A stretch of 5,509 nucleotides of DNA. Origin: Candidatus Woesearchaeota archaeon CG08_land_8_20_14_0_20_47_9 (GTDB lineage: Archaea; Nanobdellota; Nanobdellia; Woesearchaeales; CG1-02-47-18). The stretch is from positions 1 to 5,509 of the forward strand of contig PEYS01000022.1 in NCBI GenBank assembly GCA_002763335.1, in the 5' to 3' direction. The position numbers were made by a program, and so were the translations under genes. This document shows, one piece after another, positions 1 through 4,738 of the stretch; within the stretch, counting starts at the first letter, position 1, and the number at the start of each line of letters is the position of its first letter. The notes under the pieces are model-generated. The model searched no databases and had not been told where the DNA came from. It worked only from the letters and a program-made list of their open reading frames with translations.

Positions 1-14
1 GAAGGATAATCATT

Positions 15-674
15 CTATTTATGGGAGAGCGCACATCTTATTAGGGCTGCCTTTACACCCTGGTGCCTGGCCTCTATGCCATTGAGAATTCCTAGCAGGT
101 CAGAATCAAGCCTGCTATGCTTTGGGTAACCTGCTTTTGTTACTATTCCATTGATCTTCATAAAGCAGTCAATCTCTGATCTGAAAAAGCCTGCAAGTGG
201 AGCTATCATCACGCTGCCCTTTAAGCAGCCTGTAAGCCCTTTATGCCCTGCCTCCTTGTTTGAGATCAGACCAGCTAGGAATGCGATGATCACGTCATCA
301 GCAGTTAGAGGTAGTATGACTACCTCTGCCTTATCCCTGCCTTTAGGCTCTAGTCTCCTGGTTCTCAGCCTTCTGCCTATAATCCTCCCTACTCTTATCC
401 TCTTGTTAAACCTCTGCCTTAGTTTTTTTACAAAAAGGCTGATAAGCCTAGATGCAGGGCTCTCGTTGTCGATGAGGACTGCATGCCTGTTAATCAGATC
501 TGCTGGGGGCAGCTCATGGTGCATGCGCTTCTCAAATAATGAGGCGAAGCATTCTGAGCAGAATCTGTCATTTGTAAGCTTGAAAACAGGCTTTACGTCC
601 TTACACCTGCTGCATCTTGCACCGCCTTTTCCTGCTGACTTCATACGATAAACCCGATTCTGAACAACACCCAT
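15..674 (-). CDS. Ctu2/Ncs2-like tRNA 2-thiolation protein (degenerate PP-loop)
   Basis: Resembles the TtuA/Ctu1/Ctu2 family, which makes the 2-thio group on tRNA uridines in the cytoplasm. Seen: two zinc-ribbon CxxC pairs (C21/C24, C39/C42), then an alpha-hydrolase-like core. The segment VLIDNESPASRL (66-77) lies where TtuA/Ctu1 have the SGGxDS PP-loop but lacks the glycines. Further family-like stretches are LPLTADDVIIAFL (121-133), IAPLAGFFRSEID (147-159) and ILNGIEARHQGVKAALIR (196-213). There is no C-terminal zinc finger, and at 219 aa it is shorter than usual TtuA (about 300). Loss of the ATP loop points to the non-catalytic Ctu2 partner rather than Ctu1; this is inference. No Ctu1 or sulfur carrier is visible in the window. 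The start is uncertain: ATG at 674 is the longest, while ATG at 644 (Met11) sits a usual distance before the first CxxC and fits the nearer TATA box. Neither has a good SD. It is transcribed divergently from the ATPase operon. Confidence 0.68.
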   Translation of the reverse strand: MGVVQNRVYRMKSAGKGGARCSRCKDVKPVFKLTNDRFCSECFASLFEKRMHHELPPADLINRHAVLIDNESPASRLISLFVKKLRQRFNKRIRVGRIIGRRLRTRRLEPKGRDKAEVVILPLTADDVIIAFLAGLISNKEAGHKGLTGCLKGSVMIAPLAGFFRSEIDCFMKINGIVTKAGYPKHSRLDSDLLGILNGIEARHQGVKAALIRCALSHK

Positions 675-685
675 GATTGTAAATC

Positions 686-693
686 ATTTTAAA
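686..693 (-). promoter_or_regulatory. TATA-like box for the Ctu2-like gene
   Basis: TTTAAAAT on the minus strand. About 26 nt downstream puts the transcript start near 663, which suits translation from the ATG at 644. A second minus-strand box (CTATATTAAG, 711-720) would put the start near 689 and suit the ATG at 674. Only sequence matching supports this; the archaeal TATA-to-start spacing is established knowledge. Confidence 0.35.
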
Positions 694-711
694 GTAGCAA
701 AAAGCAAAAAC

Positions 712-719
712 TTAATATA
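712..719 (+). promoter_or_regulatory. TATA-like box for the membrane-protein/ATPase operon
   Basis: TTAATATA preceded by an A-rich stretch that could serve as BRE. The predicted transcript start is near 741, giving a leader of about 37 nt that contains the SD site at 767-773. The box is nearly symmetric and may also serve the divergent gene. Confidence 0.38.
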
Positions 720-766
720 GGAGTTGTGCATAAACCTTATTATCTTTGATTGGGGGGATGAAACCA

Positions 767-773
767 AGGTGAT
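767..773 (+). promoter_or_regulatory. Strong archaeal SD site deciding a TTG start
   Basis: AGGTGAT matches the archaeal anti-SD (GGAGGTGAT complement) and ends 5 nt before TTG at 779. An in-frame TGA at 773-775 rules out any earlier start, so the SD fixes the non-ATG start of the first operon gene. Confidence 0.6.
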
Positions 774-778
774 GATCG

Positions 779-1504
779 TTGAGGATAGTTATATTAATAT
801 TATTTGTTTTGCTGACGGCTCTTGTTGTGTACGCTGAAGAGGAGGCGCGTGCTGTTCTTCTCTTCAACATAAACGACAACAGCAGCCCTGAAGATACTGA
901 TAACGCAACAGGGGAGGCAATTGCAGGCAACACCCCTGCAGTGGAAACACCTGCAGAGGAGATTGTGAAGCTTAGCAGGGCAGATCTTGCCAGGCTTTCA
1001 GATGACTGTGCCCTAAGGTTTGAGTGTGAGAAGCGCGATGATGGACTCTACAGATTCGGCTGCTACTATGATGCTGAAGCAGGCGGGTGCAGGTGCTTTG
1101 CAGGGAGCCTTGAGGACTGTGACATCTCAAGAAGCTCGCTTAAAGAGCCCGCGGCTACAGAAGAGGGGAATGCAAGCGGTAATGTAACAGATATTGTAGG
1201 GGCAGTCAGTGCAGAACTAGAGGAGGCTAGGGCGCCTAGCTATATGAGGCGCGTAACCGCGATGGTGATAAGAGGCCCTGCAGTCAAGAGAATTGGAGCT
1301 GCCATTGTTATCCTGTTCTTAGTGATTATAGGCTCTGTATGGTTCTATAACCGGGATACGGAGTATAACGACTACCATAAAGCCAGAAGGTTTCATAAGG
1401 CTGCTGAGGAGGCCTATGAGCATAACAACCCGAGGCTTGCGAAGAAGTACTACAAACTGGCTGAGGAGTTCAGGGGGCGTGCAGCCCAAAAGGGAAAAGG
1501 CTGA
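779..1504 (+). CDS. Membrane protein: Cys-rich exterior, TM helix, TPR/MIT-like tail
   Basis: First gene of the three-gene operon; 241 aa, TTG start chosen from its SD site and the stop just upstream. Residues 1-19 form a signal peptide or N-terminal anchor, with possible cleavage after VYA (19). Residues 20-170 should be outside: an acidic Ser/Thr/Pro-rich linker, six cysteines (77, 83, 95, 104, 106, 114) that could make three disulfides, and four N-x-S/T sequons (N34, N42, N131, N135). A basic stretch (157-171) precedes one TM helix (about 173-190). The cytoplasmic tail (195-236) is helical with a TPR/MIT-like pattern, for example AEEAYEHNNPRLAKKYYKLA. I do not recognise the family. The tail is the likely docking site for the two ATPases encoded 16 bp downstream; that is inference from context. 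The basic patch on the outer side of the TM helix goes against the positive-inside rule and is odd. Confidence 0.8.
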   Translation: MRIVILILFVLLTALVVYAEEEARAVLLFNINDNSSPEDTDNATGEAIAGNTPAVETPAEEIVKLSRADLARLSDDCALRFECEKRDDGLYRFGCYYDAEAGGCRCFAGSLEDCDISRSSLKEPAATEEGNASGNVTDIVGAVSAELEEARAPSYMRRVTAMVIRGPAVKRIGAAIVILFLVIIGSVWFYNRDTEYNDYHKARRFHKAAEEAYEHNNPRLAKKYYKLAEEFRGRAAQKGKG

Positions 1505-1510
1505 TGAGAC

Positions 1511-1515
1511 GGTGA
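1511..1515 (+). promoter_or_regulatory. SD site for the first ATPase gene
   Basis: GGTGA lies in the 16-nt gap after the upstream stop codon and 5 nt before ATG 1521. It selects this start over the longer open frame that begins inside the upstream gene at 1416. Confidence 0.55.
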
Positions 1516-1520
1516 AACAA

Positions 1521-2240
1521 ATGCAGTGGTTTGAAAAACTCGATTTTTATGACAATCCCTTCAGCATCGACACTGATATTGAGGATGAGCTCATAGGTGT
1601 GGATGACATACTAGATGAGCTTTACTACAGGGTCGAGTCTGGGAGCATCGTCTTTTTAGAGGGGCAGGCAGGCACTGGAAAGACCGCTGTGCTTAAGAAG
1701 GTGATCGGCAGGTTTATGGGCAGTAAGCAGGTCATATTCTTTGATTGCAAGGAGATACCTGACAAGAGGCTGAACATCGAGAGGCTGATGTTTGAGAGGT
1801 ACGGGACAATAGGCAAGCTTCTGAGGCTAACGCCTAAGAATATGATCCTCCTCCTTGATAATGTGCCTGCCCTGTCAAAAAAGAACACTGAGAGGGCTAA
1901 GTTCTTTTTTGATCAGGACTTCATAAAGGCTATTGTGCTCACAGGCAAGAGCTACTCGAGGCTTTCGATGAGTGAGGGTATAAAGGAACGCATCGGCAGC
2001 CGTGTTATAAAGCTTAGGAGGCTAACCCCTGAGCAGGTTGTAGAGCTGGTAAACTACCGCCTTGGCGACGCCAAGCTTATGAACGAGGAGACAGTAAAAA
2101 CTATCTTCAAGCGATCAAGAGGCAACCTGAAGCGCTTCCTCGAGTACTGCGATATGGCTTGCCAGATCGCTGTTAACTCCAAATCAAAAAGGGTTAAAAC
2201 AAAGCACCTGAAAAAGCTCTTCGGTGGTGGAGATGAGTGA
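1521..2240 (+). CDS. ExeA/GspA-like AAA+ ATPase with D-N Walker B
   Basis: Second operon gene, 239 aa, cytoplasmic. The N-terminus WFEKLDFYDNPFSI matches the FGL..NPFSL-type entry of ExeA/AAA_22 ATPases and aligns with the start of the next gene. Walker A is GQAGTGKT (48-55). Walker B is MILLLDN (108-114), so the usual catalytic Glu is Asn114. The segment IVLTGKSYSRL (138-148) occupies the sensor-1 region. IKERIGSRVIKLRRLTPEQV with a following YRLG is typical of the family lid entry, and GNLKRFLEYC (201-210) gives the sensor-2 Arg205. The protein ends right after the lid, so no peptidoglycan-binding or DNA-binding domain is attached. ATP binding is expected; hydrolysis may be weak because Glu is missing. 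It is a near gap-free paralogue of the next gene and probably works with it and with the upstream membrane protein (inference). Start chosen by SD and by the paralogue's start. Confidence 0.88.
   Translation: MQWFEKLDFYDNPFSIDTDIEDELIGVDDILDELYYRVESGSIVFLEGQAGTGKTAVLKKVIGRFMGSKQVIFFDCKEIPDKRLNIERLMFERYGTIGKLLRLTPKNMILLLDNVPALSKKNTERAKFFFDQDFIKAIVLTGKSYSRLSMSEGIKERIGSRVIKLRRLTPEQVVELVNYRLGDAKLMNEETVKTIFKRSRGNLKRFLEYCDMACQIAVNSKSKRVKTKHLKKLFGGGDE
2223..2227 (+). promoter_or_regulatory. SD site inside the upstream gene, translational coupling
   Basis: GGTGG lies 5 nt before ATG 2233, within the last codons of the first ATPase gene. The two genes overlap by 8 bp (ATGAGTGA), an arrangement expected to couple their translation and keep their amounts similar. 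Confidence 0.5.
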
Positions 2241-3486
2241 AGTCTGGTATCAGAAACTGGGTTTTTACAACAACCCCTTTAGCATAAAGCCTGCTGCATT
2301 CTATGATGAGACCATCGGCTATAATCTCGATGACCTCTTCAAGCTCATAAACAACGGCGAGCTCGTGTTTATCGAGGGAGAGTACGGAAGCGGGAAGACA
2401 ACAATACTCAAGCACGTAATCAAGCGCTTCGGGGGCAAGGGCAAGGTCGTATACTACAGCTACAATGTAACAGAGCGCGGCATGGACATGAAGGGTCTCC
2501 TCTCAGGGGGCCAGGGCTTCTTCAGCCGCGTGTTAAAAAAGATGCCCAATGATATGATACTCCTTCTTGACGAGACGCTAAAGATGAACAAGCGCGACTG
2601 CGCTAACATACTGGGGTATAAAAAGGCTGGTAACTTCAAGTCAGTGGTCTTTGTCGGCCCAGACTTCAAGGAGGCAGGGTTATCTGACGAGCTTGCAGCA
2701 AGGGTGAGGAAGAACAGGATTAAGCTCAGGAAGCTAAAGGCATCGGATGCTGTTCTGCTTGTCAGGCGCAGGATCGGTAATCTGCCCTTGATATCAGACA
2801 GCATGATAAGGATGATCTACAGGTTTGTAGGCAGGAATCCTAGGAGGCTTCTTGAGGCATGCGAGGATGTCTGCAGGTTCGCTGTTGAACGCGGGGATAG
2901 CAAGGTAAGGAAGGCCCACATAACAGCTGTTGTTCACGCCTGGGAGGAGCCTAAAAAGAGGGCAAAGAGGATTGAAAAGCCTCTTGTGCTTGAAGCACCA
3001 GTACCTTCATCAGCAGCACCTGCGGAGGCAGAAGAACTAGGAGCAGGACTAAGGAGAGGAGCAATAGAACATGAACCAAGGCCAGAAGAGGGGCTTATGC
3101 ATGGCAGGCCAGCTGTAAAAATCCTCGAGCCAAAGGTTGAAAAGGGCGTGAAGAGAGAGCCTGTAAAAGAAAAGGCGGTGAGCCAGAAGCAGTTTTTAAT
3201 TGACGAGGACATACTGGAGATCAGGGAGGAGGAGCCTGCTGAAACAGGCTACAATGTCAAAGAGGTCACGCTTGAGCACGGGCAGGGCATTAAAGGGCGT
3301 TCTGAGTTTAAACCAGCAGGGGAGCCAGCTCCGGCAGAAAAATCAGAGAAGCCAGAGAAGCGAGAGAAGCACAAGGCTGCTAAGAAGTCAGGCACAAAAA
3401 AGGGAGAGGAGAGGAAAAAGAGATTCAAGAAGGTCAGGGTAAACAACGAGTACGAGGTTTATGATTTTGAGGACGAGTTTTTTTAG
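2233..3486 (+). CDS. ExeA/GspA-like AAA+ ATPase with long charged tail
   Basis: Third operon gene, 417 aa from ATG 2233. A GTG at 2224 is in frame, but the ATG matches the paralogue's start and has the better SD spacing. The AAA_22-type core spans about 1-238: entry WYQKLGFYNNPFSI, Walker A GEYGSGKT (49-56), Walker B MILLLDE (108-114, Glu114 intact), VVFVGPDFKEA (138-148) in the sensor-1 region, and GRNPRRLLEAC (200-210) with sensor-2 Arg205. Residues 240-417 have no counterpart in the paralogue. They are rich in Lys, Glu, Pro and Ala, probably disordered, and hold two conserved-looking islands: FLIDEDILEIREEE (321-334) and an acidic-aromatic tip EYEVYDFEDEFF (406-417). Such tips often dock onto partner proteins (inference). 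The full Walker set suggests this is the active ATPase of the pair. Substrate unknown; ExeA relatives act in secretion and envelope work, other AAA_22 members on DNA. Confidence 0.88.
   Translation: MSEVWYQKLGFYNNPFSIKPAAFYDETIGYNLDDLFKLINNGELVFIEGEYGSGKTTILKHVIKRFGGKGKVVYYSYNVTERGMDMKGLLSGGQGFFSRVLKKMPNDMILLLDETLKMNKRDCANILGYKKAGNFKSVVFVGPDFKEAGLSDELAARVRKNRIKLRKLKASDAVLLVRRRIGNLPLISDSMIRMIYRFVGRNPRRLLEACEDVCRFAVERGDSKVRKAHITAVVHAWEEPKKRAKRIEKPLVLEAPVPSSAAPAEAEELGAGLRRGAIEHEPRPEEGLMHGRPAVKILEPKVEKGVKREPVKEKAVSQKQFLIDEDILEIREEEPAETGYNVKEVTLEHGQGIKGRSEFKPAGEPAPAEKSEKPEKREKHKAAKKSGTKKGEERKKRFKKVRVNNEYEVYDFEDEFF
3478..3484 (+). terminator. T7 run over the last codons of the operon
   Basis: Seven T residues run through the final Phe-Phe codons and the first base of the TAG stop. 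Archaeal RNA polymerase can terminate on oligo-T without a hairpin, so this could be an early termination signal. A run inside coding sequence is a weak case. The folded element at 3570-3695, 84 bp after the stop, is an alternative end point. Confidence 0.25.
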
Positions 3487-3569
3487 GTAAAAATTCAGTG
3501 GACCCGGTTATGGCATCATGCTAAGCAAGAGTTCTGAAGTATACACCCTTTACGATTATTTTATTTACC

Positions 3570-3695
3570 CGGAAAAATCCAGCCACCCATGGCTGCAGAC
3601 GGACATTTTGCTCAGCAAAGCCTCGCAAAATGTCCTGCTCGGCATCCCGAAGGGAGCAACCCCTGCCGAGCCTGCGCCATGGCTGGATTTTTCCG
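3570..3695. repeat. Branched inverted-repeat element (three-way junction fold)
   Basis: An outer stem joins 3570-3598 to 3672-3695. Its first 15 bp are perfect (CGGAAAAATCCAGCC with its complement at 3681-3695) and it continues with two bulges to GCAG/CTGC. Inside are two more hairpins: a perfect 11-bp stem (3601-3611 with 3625-3635, 13-nt loop) and a perfect 8-bp stem (3637-3644 with 3664-3671) topped by CCC-GAA-GGG. Only 2, 1 and 0 nt join the three helices, so it folds as a compact three-way junction. One end recurs at 4941-4961. It could be a structured RNA, the tail of the M50 transcript, a bidirectional terminator, or a small mobile palindromic repeat; the sequence alone does not decide. 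Confidence 0.75.
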
Positions 3696-3717
3696 ACAAA
3701 GGTTTTGTTCTTTAGCA

Positions 3718-3742
3718 GGGAGGTGGGTGGGGGACGGCAGGG
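3718..3742 (+). other. G-quadruplex motif
   Basis: Four G-runs (3718-3720, 3725-3727, 3729-3733, 3740-3742) separated by loops of 4, 1 and 6 nt, which meets the G3+N1-7 rule. It lies between the branched element and the orphan TATA box. On the M50 (minus) transcript it would be C-rich, so a quadruplex would form in plus-strand DNA or RNA. Confidence 0.45.
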
Positions 3743-3769
3743 TCGGAGTAATTAATAGAAAACTTTGAA

Positions 3770-3777
3770 TATAAATA
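3770..3777 (+). promoter_or_regulatory. Orphan TATA box with no gene downstream
   Basis: TATAAATA is a close match to the archaeal TATA box. A transcript would begin near 3800 and run into the 77-bp repeat, antisense to the tail of the M50 message. No open frame with an SD follows, so it would be a non-coding RNA if it is used at all. The copy-2 repeat lacks a matching box at this spacing, which weakens the case. Confidence 0.25.
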
Positions 3778-3817
3778 ATCCCCAGTAAGATACCTCCTCG
3801 AGGATTTTTGTTACTCA

Positions 3818-3894
3818 GCCCCACCCAATCTCTGCATTGGGCTTCCGCCCTGGCCACCCCCGCCAATCGATAGCGTGAAAGGCACAGTAGGCCA
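3818..3894 (-). repeat. 77-bp structured repeat, copy 1 (after the M50 gene)
   Basis: Matches 4739-4815 at 74 of 77 positions. On the minus strand it can fold into TGGCC/GGCCA around a G/C-rich core, a GGGC-GGAA-GCCC hairpin with a GNRA-type loop, and a CCCAAT/ATTGGG hairpin with a 6-nt loop. It lies 74 bp after the M50 stop, on the same strand. Similarity continues more loosely to about 3926 (AGCCATCT, then AGCACCC..AGAAA), where copy 2 has roughly 24 extra bases. It does not match an RNA family I can name. Confidence 0.85.
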
Positions 3895-3968
3895 ACCAGA
3901 AGCCATCTAGCACCCCCAGAAACTCGAGTCTCAAGCTTCATTACTGAGTACACAAGACTGTCCAATCC

Positions 3969-4544
3969 TCAGAGAGTAGCAACTGCCCTAACAAGCGATG
4001 AGAAGAAGTGATACCCGTCAAACGGTGGCAATGGGATCATGTTGAATATGAATAGGAAGAGGTTGATCTGCCTTGTTATTATCAGGGCAATCCTGTGGCT
4101 GTTTTTCTTTATCCTTTTTGTTTTCAGGAGGTATGATGCTGCTAGGAATAGCAGGAGGTTTGTGCCTGGGCCTGCAAAGGCTACAATAGCATTCTGCAGG
4201 GGTGTCAGCAAGCCCCCGGGATACTGTACGTAACCTGGCACAAAGAAGATAAAGCCAACCCTCATAAGCTTCAGCAGCACCCCTATGAAGAGCCAGGTGT
4301 ATGCTGCGTGGAAGGTTGCGTGCACGCCGAAGGCCATTGCAGCAAACTTATGGCCCATCTCATGGAGTATGACTGCAGGAGCTGTCACTGCTGCTGCAAA
4401 GCCAAGGTCTCTAAAATCAAAACCCCTTCTTGGCTTTAATGGATCGTAGTCATCTGGCTCTGGCTTTCTGAATATCCCTGAGAATATGAATCCTATGGCC
4501 AGGGTCATTATTACCAGGTCTATTAGCTCATATATGCTGATCAT
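3969..4544 (-). CDS. M50-family (site-2 protease-like) membrane metalloprotease
   Basis: A zinc protease that cuts within the membrane; 191 aa with about five or six hydrophobic segments. The first zinc motif is HEMGH (61-65) in a TM helix, with Glu62 catalytic. The second is NMIPLPPFDG (168-177), the NxxPxxxxDG motif whose Asp176 is the third zinc ligand. An FAGPGTN stretch (123-129) is usual for the family. There is no PDZ or CBS domain, so this is the minimal form common in archaea. Only 14 residues follow the DG motif, whereas relatives often continue about 20 residues further; the stop abuts the repeat-rich region, so slight C-terminal erosion is possible. ATG at 4544 has a TATA-like box at the right distance for a leaderless message and no SD. 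The substrate is unknown and neighbours give no clue. Confidence 0.9.
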   Translation of the reverse strand: MISIYELIDLVIMTLAIGFIFSGIFRKPEPDDYDPLKPRRGFDFRDLGFAAAVTAPAVILHEMGHKFAAMAFGVHATFHAAYTWLFIGVLLKLMRVGFIFFVPGYVQYPGGLLTPLQNAIVAFAGPGTNLLLFLAASYLLKTKRIKKNSHRIALIITRQINLFLFIFNMIPLPPFDGYHFFSSLVRAVATL

Positions 4545-4566
4545 GGTGCTCAGGGATTTTAAATAG

Positions 4567-4574
4567 TATTTAAG
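4567..4574 (-). promoter_or_regulatory. TATA-like box for the M50 protease gene
   Basis: CTTAAATA on the minus strand, centred about 26 nt before the ATG at 4544. That spacing would start the RNA at or within a few bases of the ATG, in keeping with the absence of an SD site and a leaderless message. Confidence 0.45.
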
Positions 4575-4644
4575 GGTTACTTAAGATTGTTGGTTATTAC
4601 AGTAGATCCGAAAGTTGAAGCACGTTTGGTAGAAGCCGACGTCA

Positions 4645-4714
4645 TCAAAATCTCGCCCGCCATGCGCGAGGGGCGAGCATGCCCCCCGCTTGTTTTGTGC
4701 GGGCGAGATTTTGA
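4645..4714. repeat. Long hairpin with 16-bp perfect stem
   Basis: TCAAAATCTCGCCCGC (4645-4660) pairs perfectly with 4699-4714. The 38-nt loop can form either CATGC/GCATG (4661-4665 with 4677-4681) or GGGGC/GCCCC (4670-4674 with 4681-4685), but not both. It stands 24 bp beyond the 77-bp repeat copy 2, as the branched element stands beyond copy 1, and lies upstream of the M50 promoter. It could end or stabilise the PPDK transcript, or be part of a palindromic mobile unit. Confidence 0.7.
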
Positions 4715-4738
4715 CGCTTTCTGCTGCAATGATTTAAG

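Larger units (their letters stand above)
3487..3968. other. 482-bp gene-free region between convergent genes
   Basis: No convincing gene. From left to right it holds a branched inverted-repeat element, a G-quadruplex motif, an orphan TATA box, a perfect 10-bp palindrome (TCCTCGAGGA, 3794-3803), the 77-bp repeat copy 1, and a stretch with degenerate CTCAAG-type units that reaches the stop codon of the M50 gene. Short open frames here run across these repeats and show no family resemblance. Confidence 0.7.

Noticed and set aside
151..651. Long plus-strand frame opposite the Ctu2-like gene
   Set aside because: Shadow frame; the minus strand carries the CxxC pairs and family motifs.
758..772. 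Mini-frame ATG AAA CCA AGG TGA after a G6 run, stopping in the SD of the operon's first gene
   Set aside because: Could be a leader peptide, but four codons arise easily by chance and nothing else supports regulation.
1416..1520. Upstream extension of the first ATPase frame
   Set aside because: It lies inside the membrane-protein gene in another frame; the SD at 1511-1515 and the paralogue's start support ATG 1521.
3518..3715. Plus-strand open frame of 65 codons after the ATPase operon
   Set aside because: It runs through all arms of the branched inverted repeat, has no SD, and resembles no family.
3612..3965. Minus-strand open frame of 117 codons beside the M50 gene
   Set aside because: It covers the 77-bp repeat, G-rich DNA and half of the branched element; composition reflects those repeats and no start signal is seen.
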